A DNA stretch of 64,000 bases from Pseudomonas sp. AKS31 (GTDB taxonomy: Bacteria; Pseudomonadota; Gammaproteobacteria; Pseudomonadales; Pseudomonadaceae): assembly GCF_023634765.1 (NCBI RefSeq), contig NZ_JAMLFX010000001.1, positions 532,785 through 596,784 of the forward strand, read 5' to 3'. A model generated the notes under the pieces. It saw nothing but the letters and a program-made list of their open reading frames with translations. It did no database searches and had not been told where the DNA came from. Of the stretch, positions 1-12,284 are shown in pieces. Every line of letters starts with the position of its first letter. The first letter of the stretch is position 1. The position numbers and the translations under genes are program-made.

Positions 1-1357
<1,357 letters not shown>

Positions 1358-1365
1358 AAGCAGCG

Positions 1366-1442
1366 CCAAGCTAAAAGCTTCAAGCTGCAAGTAAGGGTGT
1401 CTCTGCCTTGTCTTGAAGCTCGAAGCTTGCCGCTTGTAGCTG
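1366..1442. repeat. Pseudomonas intergenic AAGCTTCAAGCTGCAAG-type inverted repeat
   Basis: The frmA-fghA gap is filled by two imperfectly complementary arms rich in AGCTTCAAGC/GCTTGAAGC words, a dispersed intergenic element common in fluorescent pseudomonads. It could form a cruciform or mRNA hairpin between the two genes. Family membership is from memory. Confidence 0.5.
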
Positions 1443-1452
1443 GGAGAATCCC

Positions 1453-2298
1453 ATGAGTCTGGAAAACATCTCCTGTCAGAAGAGTTTCGGCGGTTGGCAC
1501 AAGCGCTATCGCCATCGCTCCGATGTGCTCGGTTGCGACATGGTGTTTGCCGTGTACCTGCCGCCGCAGGCGGAGCAGGGCGGCAAGCTGCCGGTGCTGT
1601 ACTGGTTGTCCGGCCTGACCTGCACCGATGAGAACTTCATGCAAAAGGCTGGCGCGATGCGCATGGCCGCCGAACTGGGTTTGATCATCGTTGCGCCGGA
1701 CACCAGCCCGCGCGGGCCGGATGTGCCGGATGATCCGGATGGCGCGTGGGATTTCGGCCTCGGTGCCGGGTTTTATCTGAACGCCACTCAGGAGCCTTGG
1801 TCGCGGCACTATCGGATGCATGACTATGTCGTGCAGGAATTGCCTGCACTGGTTGAAGCGCATTTCCCGGCATCGGACAAACGCAGCATCAGCGGTCACT
1901 CCATGGGCGGTCACGGTGCGTTGGTCTGTGCGTTGCGCAATCCTGGGCGTTATCAATCGGTGTCGGCCTTTTCGCCGATCAACAATCCGATCGATTGCCC
2001 GTGGGGGCAGAAAGCATTTTCGCGTTATCTGGGCGAAGACCGTTCGAAGTGGAAGGAGTGGGATGCCTGCGCACTGATTGCCGAGGCGGACGAAAAACTG
2101 CCGCTGCTGGTCGATCAAGGGGATCGCGATGATTTTCTCGCCACCCAGCTCAAACCTGAAGCCCTGCAACAAGCGGCAAAACAAGCGGGCCATCCGCTGA
2201 CGTTGCGCCTGCAACCGGGCTACGACCACAGCTATTTCTTCATCTCAAGCTTTATAGACGACCACTTGCAGCATCACGCACGCGCTCTGCGCGGTTAA
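1453..2298 (+). CDS. fghA: S-formylglutathione hydrolase
   Basis: A 281-residue alpha/beta hydrolase that hydrolyses S-formylglutathione to formate and glutathione, the step after FrmA. The nucleophile elbow GHSMGGHG puts the catalytic serine at S150. The family motif [11 protein letters not shown] is near residue 52, and a C-terminal GYDHSYFF supplies the catalytic histidine. Length matches the esterase D family. It starts at an ATG preceded by GGGAG at 1442-1446 and lies 95 bp after frmA. Confidence 0.96.
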   Translation: MSLENISCQKSFGGWHKRYRHRSDVLGCDMVFAVYLPPQAEQGGKLPVLYWLSGLTCTDENFMQKAGAMRMAAELGLIIVAPDTSPRGPDVPDDPDGAWDFGLGAGFYLNATQEPWSRHYRMHDYVVQELPALVEAHFPASDKRSISGHSMGGHGALVCALRNPGRYQSVSAFSPINNPIDCPWGQKAFSRYLGEDRSKWKEWDACALIAEADEKLPLLVDQGDRDDFLATQLKPEALQQAAKQAGHPLTLRLQPGYDHSYFFISSFIDDHLQHHARALRG

Positions 2299-2311
2299 TG
2301 CAGGTAGAATC

Positions 2312-2341
2312 ACGCCCTGACAAAAATCGGGGCGTTTTTTT
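2312..2341 (+). terminator. GC hairpin plus T-run abutting the ispF start codon
   Basis: CGCCC and GGGCG arms with an A-rich loop are followed by seven T directly before the ispF ATG. It looks like a rho-independent terminator for frmA-fghA. The same bases occupy the place where an ispF ribosome binding site should be. Confidence 0.6.
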
Positions 2342-2815
2342 ATGCGTATTGGCCACGGCTATGATGTGCACCGTTTCGCTGAAGGCGATTTCATTACTCT
2401 GGGCGGCGTGCGCATCGCACACAGCTTCGGGCTGCTCGCTCATTCCGACGGTGACGTCCTGCTGCACGCCTTGAGCGATGCCTTGCTCGGCGCCGCTGCG
2501 CTGGGTGATATCGGCAAACATTTCCCGGACACCGACCCGCAATTCAAGGGCGCCGACAGCCGTGTGCTGCTGCGTCATGTGGTCGCGCTGATCCACGCCA
2601 AAGGCTGGAAAGTCGGTAACGTCGATAACACCATCGTCGCCCAGGCGCCAAAAATGGCGCCGCATATCGAATCGATGCGCGCGCTGATCGCGGCGGATCT
2701 TCAAGTTGAGTTGGATCAAGTGAACGTGAAAGCTACCACCACCGAAAAGCTTGGCTTTGTCGGTCGCGAAGAAGGCATCGCCGTGCACTCCGTTGCCTTG
2801 TTGCTGCGCGCATGA
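2342..2815 (+). CDS. ispF: 2-C-methyl-D-erythritol 2,4-cyclodiphosphate synthase
   Basis: A 157-residue enzyme of the MEP isoprenoid pathway that cyclises CDP-ME-2-phosphate to MEcPP with release of CMP. Metal ligands D8, H10 (GYDVHRF) and H42 are visible. The signature [18 protein letters not shown] and the C-terminal [11 protein letters not shown] segment are intact. Its stop overlaps the truD start (ATGA). No convincing Shine-Dalgarno is seen; the start lies right after a terminator-like hairpin. Confidence 0.97.
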   Translation: MRIGHGYDVHRFAEGDFITLGGVRIAHSFGLLAHSDGDVLLHALSDALLGAAALGDIGKHFPDTDPQFKGADSRVLLRHVVALIHAKGWKVGNVDNTIVAQAPKMAPHIESMRALIAADLQVELDQVNVKATTTEKLGFVGREEGIAVHSVALLLRA

Positions 2816-3857
2816 ATGAACTGCAATTGCTCGGCCCGCGGGCCTATGGCGAACCCCTCGGCACCGCAGTACTGAAAGCTATCGCTGAAGACTTTCAGGT
2901 CGATGAAGTCCTCGATATCCCGTTCAGCGGCGATGGCGAACATCTGTGGATCTGGGTGGAAAAACGCGGCCTGAACACTGAAGAAGCCGCGCGGCGTATC
3001 GCCAAGGCTGCCGGCGTGCCGTTGCGCACCGTCAGCTATGCCGGCCTCAAGGATCGCCAGGCGCTGACCCGCCAGTGGTTCAGTGTGCAATTGCCGGGCA
3101 AGGCCGATCCGGATCTGTCGGCGGCGGAAAACGACACGCTGAAGATCCTCAAGACCACTCGCCACAAACGCAAACTGCAACGCGGAGCGCATTCGGCCAA
3201 CGGTTTCACGCTGCGCCTGACTCAGTTCGATGGCGATAAGGCGGCGATTGAACAACGTCTGCAGTTGATCGCCAAACAAGGTATCCCCAACTATTTCGGC
3301 GCCCAGCGATTCGGCCACGACGGCGGCAACGTTGTCGATGCCCGTTCGTGGGCGGCGCGCAAGGCTTTGCCGGAGCAGCGCAACGTGCGTTCGCGTCTGC
3401 TCTCGACCGCGCGCAGTTTCCTTTTCAACAAGGTGCTGGCGGCACGGGTTGCCGATGGCACCTGGAACACCGCGCTGGTTGGTGATCTGCTGGCGTTCAC
3501 CGACAGCCGCAGTTTTTTCCCGGCAGGTGAAGCTGAGTGCAGTGACCCGCGTCTGGCGATTCTCGATCTGCATCCGACTGGCCCGCAGTGGGGTGAAGGT
3601 GACTCGCCCACCACTGGTGCAGTCCATGAACTGGAGCAGGAGATCGCCGCCCGCGAAGCGGATCTGCGCGACTGGTTGATCCACGCCGGCATGAGCCACG
3701 AACGTCGCATCCTGCGGCTGCCCATTGGCGGGTTGACGTGGCATTATCCCCAACCTGACATTCTGCAACTGGAATTCGTCCTCCCGGCCGGATGCTTCGC
3801 CACCGTATTGGTGCGCGAACTCGTTGATCTGGTGCCGGTGGGGCAGACGGACAGCCC

Positions 3858-3870
<13 letters not shown>
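2812..3870 (+). CDS. truD: tRNA pseudouridine(13) synthase
   Basis: A 352-residue TruD-family pseudouridine synthase that modifies U13 of tRNA-Glu. The catalytic aspartate lies in [16 protein letters not shown], and the second family signature [12 protein letters not shown] follows near residue 163. It overlaps ispF by 4 bp and surE by 13 bp, so translation is probably coupled along ispF-truD-surE-pcm. Confidence 0.96.
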
Positions 3871-5284
<1,414 letters not shown>

Positions 5285-5495
5285 GCATTTGTTTGCGTGC
5301 GCTGAATTCCTTTCGTTCGCCTGTGTCTTACCTCGGCAGCGATGGTTTAAACGCAGCAGATTGCAACTTGCAAACGTGTGCGCGAAGCGATTTCGCTTCA
5401 TTGAAGGTAAAGCCGATTCGGCCCGTTATACTGGCGACACCTTATGCCGAAATCCGGCATTCCACATTTTTCAGCCACCACAAAGGGAGCGGCGG

Positions 5496-6365
5496 GTGAG
5501 TCTCACAGTCATTGCGCAGCGTATGGGTAACACGAGCTTTCAGCGCCTGGTGACTGGCCTTGTCTTGAGCACCTTGCTGGTCGGTTGCTCCAGCACCAAA
5601 TCGAGCAATGTGCGGGTGGTCGACCGCAACAACGCGGTGGCCCAGCGTCCTACGGTGACGACCGGGCAGTATGTAGTCCGTCCGGGCGATACGATGTTTT
5701 CGATCGCGTTTCGCTACGGCTGGGACTACAAAGCCCTCGCGGCCCGGAACAATATTCCTACGCCGTATACGATCCATCCGGGTCAGACAATTCGCTTTGA
5801 TGGTCGTACCGGTTCAACGCCGACAGCGGTTGTGAGCAACAGCAGTTCTGCACCTTCCTCGTCGAGCAAAACCACGGTAATCCGGCGCCAGGCAAATGGC
5901 ACGACAACCACTACAACCACCGGTTCTACGGGGGCTGTACCGTCCGTCGCCAACAAGCAAGCACCCGCGCCGCTGCCTCCGGCAGGCCCGGCCCCGACCG
6001 GCTGGGGATGGCCATCTAATGGCATTCTGATTGGAAAATTCTCTTCAAACGGTAGTTTGAATAAAGGAATTGATATCGCCGGAGATTTGGGACAGCCTGT
6101 TTTAGCTGCGTCTGATGGGACGGTGGTATACGCCGGGAGTGGCTTAAGGGGCTACGGCGAATTAGTCATCATCAAACACAGCGAAACCTACGTCAGTGCC
6201 TACGGACATAACCGCAGGCTGTTGGTTCGGGAGGGGCAGCAGGTCAAGGTCGGACAGACAATTGCCGAAATGGGGTCAACGGGTACAGACCGGGTGAAAC
6301 TGCATTTTGAGATTCGCCGCCAAGGTAAACCTGTAGATCCGCTGCAGTTCCTGCCAAGACGTTGA
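5496..6365 (+). CDS. nlpD: Murein hydrolase activator lipoprotein NlpD (LysM + degenerate M23/LytM)
   Basis: A 289-residue outer-membrane lipoprotein. A signal peptide ends in lipobox LLVGC (Cys31), followed by a LysM domain (about 54-97), a Ser/Thr-rich linker, and a C-terminal LytM/M23 domain. Two zinc-ligand positions of active M23 enzymes are replaced: NKGID instead of HxxxD, and KLHFE instead of HLHFE. It is therefore expected to activate an amidase rather than cleave peptidoglycan itself. The GTG start at 5496 follows AAAGGGAGC; an ATG nine codons later (5523) is an alternative. In this genus the main rpoS promoter lies inside nlpD. Confidence 0.93.
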   Translation: MSLTVIAQRMGNTSFQRLVTGLVLSTLLVGCSSTKSSNVRVVDRNNAVAQRPTVTTGQYVVRPGDTMFSIAFRYGWDYKALAARNNIPTPYTIHPGQTIRFDGRTGSTPTAVVSNSSSAPSSSSKTTVIRRQANGTTTTTTTGSTGAVPSVANKQAPAPLPPAGPAPTGWGWPSNGILIGKFSSNGSLNKGIDIAGDLGQPVLAASDGTVVYAGSGLRGYGELVIIKHSETYVSAYGHNRRLLVREGQQVKVGQTIAEMGSTGTDRVKLHFEIRRQGKPVDPLQFLPRR

Positions 6366-6471
6366 TTTGTAGGCCAGCCTGTTCCGTCGCGTAGAGGGGA
6401 CAGGCTCCAGCGCTGCCAAGGATAAAGGCGTCGCTTGAGCTTGGGGTCGAACTCACCAAAGGACTATAACA

Positions 6472-7479
6472 ATGGCTCTCAGTAAAGAAGTGCCGGAGTT
6501 TGACATCGACGATGAGGTTCTCCTTATGGAGGCCGGCATCGAGTCGGATTCGATGTCGAATGATGAAGGGGCTGCTCCACCTTCCGTTCGTTCCAAATCC
6601 AAACACTCCGCTTCACTTAAACAACATAAGTACATCGACTACACGCGTGCACTTGATGCCACGCAGTTGTATCTCAACGAAATCGGCTTTTCCCCATTGC
6701 TCTCCCCGGAGGAAGAAGTTCATTTTGCGCGCTTGTCGCAAAGTGGCGATCCGGCCGGGCGCAAGCGCATGATTGAAAGTAACCTGCGGCTGGTGGTCAA
6801 AATCGCCCGACGTTACGTCAATCGGGGGCTGTCGCTGCTGGATCTGATCGAAGAGGGCAACCTCGGGCTGATCCGGGCGGTGGAAAAGTTTGATCCCGAG
6901 CGCGGCTTCCGCTTCTCGACCTACGCGACCTGGTGGATTCGTCAGACCATCGAGCGCGCGATCATGAACCAGACCCGGACCATCCGGTTGCCGATTCATG
7001 TGGTCAAGGAGCTCAACGTGTACCTGCGGGCTGCACGGGAGCTGACGCAAAAGCTCGACCACGAACCTTCACCCGAAGAAATCGCCAATCTGCTGGAAAA
7101 ACCGGTGGGCGAGGTCAAGCGCATGCTCGGCCTGAACGAGCGGGTTTCTTCGGTCGACGTCTCGCTGGGTCCGGATTCGGATAAAACCCTGCTGGACACT
7201 CTTACCGATGATCGTCCGACCGATCCTTGTGAACTGCTACAGGACGATGACCTGTCGCAGAGCATTGATCAATGGCTGTCGGAGCTGACTGACAAGCAAC
7301 GCGAAGTGGTCGTACGCCGCTTCGGCCTGCGCGGTCACGAGAGCAGCACGCTGGAAGATGTAGGCCTGGAGATCGGCCTGACCCGTGAACGGGTCCGACA
7401 AATCCAGGTAGAAGGCCTCAAGCGCCTGCGTGAAATCCTTGAAAAGAATGGCCTGTCGAGCGAGTCGCTGTTCCAATAA
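6472..7479 (+). CDS. rpoS: RNA polymerase sigma factor RpoS
   Basis: A 335-residue stationary-phase/general-stress sigma factor. Region 1.2 ([16 protein letters not shown]) is present, followed by region 2 with the [19 protein letters not shown] and [16 protein letters not shown] helices. Region 3 and region 4.2 follow, the last with a helix-turn-helix ([18 protein letters not shown]). It is downstream of nlpD and upstream of rsmZ, the standard Pseudomonas arrangement. A strong terminator follows. Confidence 0.98.
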   Translation: MALSKEVPEFDIDDEVLLMEAGIESDSMSNDEGAAPPSVRSKSKHSASLKQHKYIDYTRALDATQLYLNEIGFSPLLSPEEEVHFARLSQSGDPAGRKRMIESNLRLVVKIARRYVNRGLSLLDLIEEGNLGLIRAVEKFDPERGFRFSTYATWWIRQTIERAIMNQTRTIRLPIHVVKELNVYLRAARELTQKLDHEPSPEEIANLLEKPVGEVKRMLGLNERVSSVDVSLGPDSDKTLLDTLTDDRPTDPCELLQDDDLSQSIDQWLSELTDKQREVVVRRFGLRGHESSTLEDVGLEIGLTRERVRQIQVEGLKRLREILEKNGLSSESLFQ

Positions 7480-7500
7480 GCGTCCCATACGCCTGCCCGC

Positions 7501-7532
7501 AAAAAGCCCCGACTGGTTCGGGGCTTTTTGTT
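7501..7532 (+). terminator. rpoS rho-independent terminator
   Basis: AAAAAGCCCCGA-loop-TCGGGGCTTTTTG forms a GC-rich perfect stem with a T-tail, 21 bp after the rpoS stop. Confidence 0.9.
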
Positions 7533-7557
7533 GCCTGCTCAAGTAGCGAATGTGATT

Positions 7558-7662
7558 TCCTGTGGCGAGGGGCTTGCTCCCGCTGGGGCACGAAGTGGCC
7601 CCACTTTATCTGGAACGAGGCCTGCTGCGCAGTCCAGTGGGGCACGCTGCCTCGCCGTGCTG
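7558..7662. repeat. Degenerate Pseudomonas intergenic repeat (GGCGAGGGGCTTGCTCCCGC type)
   Basis: Contains the GGGGCTTGCTCCCGCTGGGG words typical of a dispersed repeat found between genes in fluorescent pseudomonads. A related degraded arm lies near 7620-7660. It sits between the rpoS terminator and the rsmZ control region and has no coding signal. Confidence 0.55.
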
Positions 7663-7711
7663 CTCATCACCAGACATACGGTCGACATTTCCATCGTTTG
7701 TAGTCTTGCGG

Positions 7712-7729
7712 TGTAAGCCTTGTCTTACT
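7712..7729 (+). promoter_or_regulatory. GacA upstream activating sequence of rsmZ
   Basis: TGTAAG-N6-CTTACT matches the 18-bp palindromic GacA box (consensus TGTAAG-N6-CTTACA) with one mismatch in the right arm. It lies about 190 bp upstream of the predicted rsmZ start, the spacing known for rsmZ/rsmY in pseudomonads. It implies Gac/Rsm control. Confidence 0.85.
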
Positions 7730-7901
7730 CTGTCGTAAGTCTTCCCTATTTTTACAGGCCGGCAGACGTCGATTCCTTCTTGGGGCTATGGCTAACTATA
7801 TGATTTATAAGTTTATTTTTTTATATGAAGTGCTTATTACAGGGTTTTCAGTCCGCCATGGTCGATTGCTCTTGTCAGGGAACTCTCTAGTATCTGGGTT
7901 G

Positions 7902-8030
7902 TGTCGACGGACAGACACGCCCTTCAAGGAAGAGGGGAACGGACATCGCAGGACGCGATTCATCAGGACGATGAAAAGGAATACAGGGAATAGGGAAAAA
8001 ATGTGGGCGGGTCATACCGCCCCTTTTTTT
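7902..8030 (+). ncRNA. rsmZ: RsmZ regulatory small RNA
   Basis: A small RNA that sequesters RsmA/RsmE (CsrA-family) translational repressors. The predicted 5' end TGTCGACGGACAGACAC forms the first hairpin. Many GGA motifs follow (AAGGAAG, ACGGACA, CAGGACG, AAGGAAT, AGGGAAT), several in loop contexts. It ends with GGGCGG-loop-CCGCCC and seven T. A possible -10 is TAGTAT (7888-7893). Position between rpoS and fdxA, with a GacA box upstream, matches rsmZ in P. fluorescens. The exact 5' end is inferred from remembered homologues. Confidence 0.93.
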
Positions 8031-8061
8031 TGCCCGCAGAAAAGCAATACATGGAAAAGCA

Positions 8062-8086
8062 AAAAGGCCCACAAGGGGCCTTTTGT
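8062..8086. terminator. fdxA terminator (bidirectional shape)
   Basis: AAAAAGGCCC-ACAAG-GGGCCTTTTG, a short perfect stem with A and T runs on both sides. It lies just beyond the minus-strand fdxA stop and can also back up rsmZ termination. Confidence 0.8.
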
Positions 8087-8103
8087 TTCGAGCGCGCGAC
8101 AGA

Positions 8104-8427
8104 TCAGCGTTCGAGGTCTTTGATCTTGCCTTTGACGCCATCCCACTCTTCGGCGTCCGGCAGCGATTCTTTCTTCTCGGTGATGTTCGGCCAGATTTCA
8201 GCCAGCTCAACATTGAGTTGAATGAACTCCTGCATCTCTTCCGGAACTTCGTCCTCGGAGAAGATGGCTACAGCCGGGCATTCCGGTTCGCACAGGGCGC
8301 AGTCGATGCACTCGTCCGGGTGAATCACCAGGAAATTCGGGCCTTCGTAAAAGCAGTCCACCGGACAGACTTCTACGCAGTCGGTGTACTTGCACTTGAT
8401 GCAGTTGTCGGTGACGACGAAGGTCAT
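8104..8427 (-). CDS. fdxA: Ferredoxin FdxA (7Fe-8S type)
   Basis: A 107-residue ferredoxin. [22 protein letters not shown] holds the first cluster-binding cysteines, and the second motif is [12 protein letters not shown]. The aspartate/cysteine pattern and the long C-terminal tail fit the Azotobacter-type FdI/FdxA family with one 3Fe-4S and one 4Fe-4S cluster. The start at 8427 is preceded on its strand by GAGGAGAAA. An upstream in-frame start would add an arginine-rich extension not seen in the family. It is convergent with rsmZ. Confidence 0.95.
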   Translation of the reverse strand: MTFVVTDNCIKCKYTDCVEVCPVDCFYEGPNFLVIHPDECIDCALCEPECPAVAIFSEDEVPEEMQEFIQLNVELAEIWPNITEKKESLPDAEEWDGVKGKIKDLER

Positions 8428-8569
8428 TTCTAATTTTCTCCTCAGGCGGCGGCAGCGTAGCCCCTTCACGGTTGGGGTCGCCAGGTTCGGGAGCGATGCC
8501 TGCTGGCCAGGCTATTAGCCAGCAGCATCCCAAACCGCGCGAGATTCTAACAGCTTGAAGCCGTTTGCG

Positions 8570-8611
8570 TTATATCCGCTTCTTCAGTGCTTATATCCGG
8601 TTCTTCAGTGC
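8570..8611 (-). repeat. 21-bp in-frame tandem duplication at the mutS stop
   Basis: Two adjacent 21-bp copies, 8570-8590 and 8591-8611, differ at one base (TTATATCCGC versus TTATATCCGG, then TTCTTCAGTGC). On the minus strand each encodes ALK(N/K)RI followed by a stop, so the copy beyond the stop is a relic of the MutS C-terminus. Confidence 0.85.
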
Positions 8612-11173
8612 ATAGAGCATTTCGAGAGCACGACGCGGCGTCAGATCATCAAGATCCAGTTTTGCCAGCTCATCGAGCACCGGGTGCGGCAGGCTGGCGA
8701 ACATGTCGCTTTGCTGCGGCGCGGCCGGTTTGCCTTTGGCGGCAGGCTTGGGTGCTTCATGCGGCAATGCAGTGTCTTCCAGTCGGCTCAGGTGCTCGCG
8801 GGCACGCAGGATCACTTCGCTTGGCACTCCGGCCAGTTGCGCCACTGCCAAGCCATAACTCTGGCTGGCCGGTCCCGGCAGCACGTGGTGCAGGAACACG
8901 ATGCGTTCGTTGTGCTCGGTGGCGTTGAGGTGGACGTTGGCCACCAATGGCTCGGCTTCCGGCAACACGGTCAGTTCGAAGTAGTGCGTCGCGAACAAAG
9001 TATAGGCGCGTAAATGAGCCAGGCGCTCGGCGGCTGCCCACGCCAGCGACAGACCATCGAAGGTGCTGGTGCCGCGACCGACTTCGTCCATCAACACCAG
9101 GCTGCGCTCGGTAGCGTTATGGAGGATGTTGGCTGTTTCGCTCATCTCGACCATGAAGGTCGAACGGCCACCGGCCAAGTCATCGCTGGAGCCGATCCGC
9201 GTGAAGATGCGGTCGACCAGCGACAGTTCGCAACTGGCCGCCGGCACGAAGCTGCCGATGTGCGCGAGCAGCACGATCAATGCGGTTTGGCGCATGTAGG
9301 TGGATTTACCGCCCATGTTCGGGCCAGTGATCACCAGCATGCGCGTGTTGTCGTCCAGGCTCAGGTCGTTGGCCACGAACGGTGTGGTGAGTACTTGCTC
9401 CACCACCGGGTGACGACCCTGGGTGATGCGCATGCATGGTTCGCTGACGAAACGCGGGCAGTTCAGTTCGAGGTTCAATGCACGCTCGGCGAGGTTGCTC
9501 AATACGTCCAGTTCGGCCAGCGCGCCGGCAGTGTCCTGCAACGGTGGCAACTGGCTGATCAGGTCTTCCAGCAGTGCCTCGTACAGCATCTTCTCGCGAG
9601 CCAGAGCGCGGCTCTTGGCCGACAGAGCCTTGTCTTCGAACTCTTTCAGTTCCGGCGTGATGAATCGCTCGGCGCCTTTCAGCGTCTGACGCCGGATGTA
9701 ATCCGCCGGCGCCGATTCGGCCTGCTTGCTCGGCAACTCGATAAAGTAGCCGTGGATGCGGTTGTAACCGACTTTCAGGTTGGCCAGGCCGGTACGCGCT
9801 TTCTCGCGCGCTTCGAGATCGATCAGGAATTGACCGGCGTTTTCGCTCAGCGATTGCAGCTCGTCGAGTTCGCTGTCGTAACCGGTTTTCAACACGCCGC
9901 CGTCACGGATCACTGCGGGCGGGTTGTCGATGATGGCTTTTTCCAGCAGTGCTGCCAGTTCGGGGTAGGTGCTGGTGGTCGTCGCCAGACTCTGCAGGTG
10001 CGGCGCTTCGAGATCGGTCATCGCCACTTGCAATTGCGGCAGAGCGCCAAGGGCATCGCGCAGGCGGGCGAGGTCACGGGGCCGCGCATTGCGCAGGCCG
10101 ATCCGCGCGAGAATCCGCTCGATGTCGCCGATTTCCTTGAGCTGCGGTTGCAGTTTTTCGAAACGGTAGCCGTCGAGCAGGCACGTGATCGAGGTCTGAC
10201 GCGCCAGCAGTACGGTCAGATCGCGCAGCGGGCGATTCAGCCACCGGGTCAGCAGGCGACTGCCCATCGCGGTCTGGCAGCGATCGACGACGGATTGCAG
10301 GGTGTTGTCGCGACCGCCGGCAAGGTTGGTGTCGAGTTCGAGGTTGCGACGGCTCGCACCGTCCAGCACCACCGTGTCATCCAGTCGTTCGTGACGCAAG
10401 CTGCGCAAGTGGGGCAGGGCAGTGCGCTGGGTTTCCTTGGCGTAGGCCAGCAGGCAGCCTGCGGCGCCGATGGCCAGGGTCAGGGTTTCGCACCCGAAGC
10501 CTTTCAGGTCCTGGGTCGAGAATTGCTGGCAGAGGCTTTTCAGCGCCGAGTCGCGCTCGAAATCCCATGGCGCACGACGGCGCACGCCACGGCGTTTTTC
10601 CGCCGGCAGGTCTTTCGGCCAGTCATCCGGGATCAACAGCTCAACCGGGTTGACCCGCTCCAGTTCCGCCAGCAGGTTTTCCCAGCCCTTGATCTCCAGC
10701 ACGGTGAAATTGCCGCTGGTGATGTCGAGCACCGCCAGACCGAACAGACGTTCGTCACCCAACACCGCCGCGATCAGGTTGTCGCGACGTTCATCCAGCA
10801 ACGCCTCGTCACTGACCGTGCCCGGGGTGATGATGCGCACCACCTGACGTTCCACCGGGCCCTTGCTGGTGGCCGGATCGCCGACCTGCTCGCAGATCAC
10901 CACCGACTCGCCAAGCTTGACCAGTTTCGCCAGATAGCCTTCCGCCGCGTGATACGGAATCCCGCACATCGGAATCGCCTGCCCAGCCGACTGCCCGCGC
11001 GCGGTCAGGGTGATGTCGAGCAACTTGGCCGCCTTCTTCGCGTCTTCGTAGAAGATCTCGTAGAAGTCGCCCATGCGGTAGAACATCAGCTGATCCGGGT
11101 GCTGATTCTTCAAGCGCCAGTATTGCTGCATCATCGGGGTGTGGGAGGACAGGTCGGAGACGGCTTTATTCAT
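8591..11173 (-). CDS. mutS: DNA mismatch repair protein MutS
   Basis: An 860-residue mismatch-recognition ATPase. The N-terminal [17 protein letters not shown] and mismatch-binding [11 protein letters not shown] (Phe-X-Glu type) are present. The C-terminal ATPase has Walker [15 protein letters not shown], Walker B region [17 protein letters not shown] and FATHYFELT. The ATG at 11173 ([10 protein letters not shown]) is chosen; an in-frame TTG five codons upstream has no better ribosome site. mutS marks the left edge of the tailocin insertion site of fluorescent pseudomonads. Confidence 0.97.
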   Translation of the reverse strand: MNKAVSDLSSHTPMMQQYWRLKNQHPDQLMFYRMGDFYEIFYEDAKKAAKLLDITLTARGQSAGQAIPMCGIPYHAAEGYLAKLVKLGESVVICEQVGDPATSKGPVERQVVRIITPGTVSDEALLDERRDNLIAAVLGDERLFGLAVLDITSGNFTVLEIKGWENLLAELERVNPVELLIPDDWPKDLPAEKRRGVRRRAPWDFERDSALKSLCQQFSTQDLKGFGCETLTLAIGAAGCLLAYAKETQRTALPHLRSLRHERLDDTVVLDGASRRNLELDTNLAGGRDNTLQSVVDRCQTAMGSRLLTRWLNRPLRDLTVLLARQTSITCLLDGYRFEKLQPQLKEIGDIERILARIGLRNARPRDLARLRDALGALPQLQVAMTDLEAPHLQSLATTTSTYPELAALLEKAIIDNPPAVIRDGGVLKTGYDSELDELQSLSENAGQFLIDLEAREKARTGLANLKVGYNRIHGYFIELPSKQAESAPADYIRRQTLKGAERFITPELKEFEDKALSAKSRALAREKMLYEALLEDLISQLPPLQDTAGALAELDVLSNLAERALNLELNCPRFVSEPCMRITQGRHPVVEQVLTTPFVANDLSLDDNTRMLVITGPNMGGKSTYMRQTALIVLLAHIGSFVPAASCELSLVDRIFTRIGSSDDLAGGRSTFMVEMSETANILHNATERSLVLMDEVGRGTSTFDGLSLAWAAAERLAHLRAYTLFATHYFELTVLPEAEPLVANVHLNATEHNERIVFLHHVLPGPASQSYGLAVAQLAGVPSEVILRAREHLSRLEDTALPHEAPKPAAKGKPAAPQQSDMFASLPHPVLDELAKLDLDDLTPRRALEMLYALKNRI

Positions 11174-11314
11174 CGGATTGTCAGGCAACTCGTTAAAAGA
11201 TGTAGGGCAAAAGCAGGGGCATCAGCCGGGCTTTTCCGCGATGGGCGCAAGGTTACCATGGGCAGTCTGTCGGACGCAGGCATCGCGGCCGGGTGACGGG
11301 TTTGTTCATCGAAA

Positions 11315-11365
11315 AGTGTGTTTATGCACGATTTATGCAAATCAGCATTTGTCTTCGCGAATAAC
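11315..11365 (+). promoter_or_regulatory. Candidate operator cluster upstream of the tailocin repressor
   Basis: Repeated TTATGCA / TGCAAATCAGCATTTG words (GTTTATGCACGATTTATGCA and an inverted GCAAATCAGCATTTG) lie between mutS and the repressor. They resemble the ATGCAT operators on the other side of the repressor gene, so autoregulation is likely. This is an inference from word similarity. Confidence 0.5.
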
Positions 11366-11375
11366 TTCAAGCACT

Positions 11376-12119
11376 ATGCGCGTTATGCAAAAACGCAACG
11401 TAGCCTCCGTCTTAAGAGCACTGCTCGACCAGCACGGGATCTCCCCCACGGAGCTCCACCGTCGCACCGGCGTGCCTCAATCCACTCTCTCGCGGATTCT
11501 CAGCGGGAAGATCGTCGATCCTTCGGATAAACACATCTCGAAGATCGCCGAGTACTTCGCTGTGAGCACCGATCAATTGCGCGGGCGCGCAGATGTCGCG
11601 CCTTCGGCCGGTGCCGTGCGTGATGACGTACATGCGGAACTCAAGGACATAATGCTGTGGGACGACGATACGCCTGTCGATGATGACGAAGTATCGGTGC
11701 CGTTCCTTCGCGAGGTTGAATTGGCTGCTGGATCAGGAAGATTCGTCATCGAAGAGAGCGAACGCTCTAGCCTGCGCTTCGGCAAGCGCAGCCTGCGCCA
11801 TAACGGTGTGCAGTTCGACCAGGCAAAATGCGTGACAGTGCGCGGCAACAGCATGTTGCCGGTGTTGCGTGATGGTGCCACCGTCGGCGTCAATGCGGGC
11901 AAGTGCGGCATCGGCGACATCATCGATGGCGACCTGTACGCGATCAATCACAACGGCCAGTTACGCGTAAAGCAGCTTTACCGCTTGCCGACCGGCATTC
12001 GTCTGCGCAGCTTCAATCGCGATGAACATCCGGACGAGGACTACAGCTTCCAGGAGATTCAGGAAGAGCAGATCGTCATCCTCGGTCATGTTTTCTGGTG
12101 GGGCATGTACGCCCGCTAA
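11376..12119 (+). CDS. Tailocin repressor, XRE helix-turn-helix + S24 LexA-like peptidase (PrtR/CI type)
   Basis: 247 residues. An N-terminal XRE-type HTH (about 9-65; SPTELHRRTGVPQSTLSRIL) is followed by an acidic linker and a C-terminal S24 self-cleaving domain. The scissile Ala118-Gly119 (VELAAGSG), nucleophile Ser159 in RGNSMLP and general-base Lys199 in LRVKQLY are all visible, with the LexA-like Ser-Lys spacing of 40. RecA-stimulated autocleavage after DNA damage would therefore derepress the tailocin genes. The start is the first ATG (MRVMQ); M4 at 11385 is possible because no strong ribosome site separates them. ATGCA-rich operators lie on both sides. Confidence 0.93.
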   Translation: MRVMQKRNVASVLRALLDQHGISPTELHRRTGVPQSTLSRILSGKIVDPSDKHISKIAEYFAVSTDQLRGRADVAPSAGAVRDDVHAELKDIMLWDDDTPVDDDEVSVPFLREVELAAGSGRFVIEESERSSLRFGKRSLRHNGVQFDQAKCVTVRGNSMLPVLRDGATVGVNAGKCGIGDIIDGDLYAINHNGQLRVKQLYRLPTGIRLRSFNRDEHPDEDYSFQEIQEEQIVILGHVFWWGMYAR

Positions 12120-12135
12120 CCCGAACCTCTTCAGA

Positions 12136-12163
12136 TAAACCCGCCCATCGGCGGGTTTTTTTT
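12136..12163 (+). terminator. Repressor gene terminator
   Basis: AAACCCGCC-CATC-GGCGGGTTTTTTTT, a perfect GC stem with eight T, 17 bp after the repressor stop. It insulates the repressor from the tailocin promoter. Confidence 0.9.
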
Positions 12164-12214
12164 CGCCTTGAGGAAACCGCCAAACCCTTGAGTTGCGGGG
12201 ATTTCATGCGCCCG

Positions 12215-12278
12215 TGCATTTCTAATGCATAAATAAATGCATTTGCGCATTGACTGTATATGCATACATGCATATTCT
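12215..12278 (+). promoter_or_regulatory. Tailocin promoter with ATGCAT operators
   Basis: A sigma70-like promoter, -35 TTGACT (12250-12255), 17-bp spacer, -10 TATTCT (12273-12278). A 16-bp perfect palindrome TATGCATACATGCATA (12259-12274) fills the spacer. Upstream are TGCATTTCTAATGCA (12215-12229) and a second ATGCAT (12237-12242). Repressor bound at the palindrome would block polymerase directly. Promoter strength and repressor contact are inferred from sequence. Confidence 0.75.
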
Positions 12279-12284
12279 TGCCAC

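Noticed and set aside
9014..11296. A 760-codon open frame on the plus strand
   Set aside because: It is the antisense shadow of mutS in GC-rich DNA. Its translation is rich in Q, H and R with no domain, while the minus strand encodes all MutS motifs.
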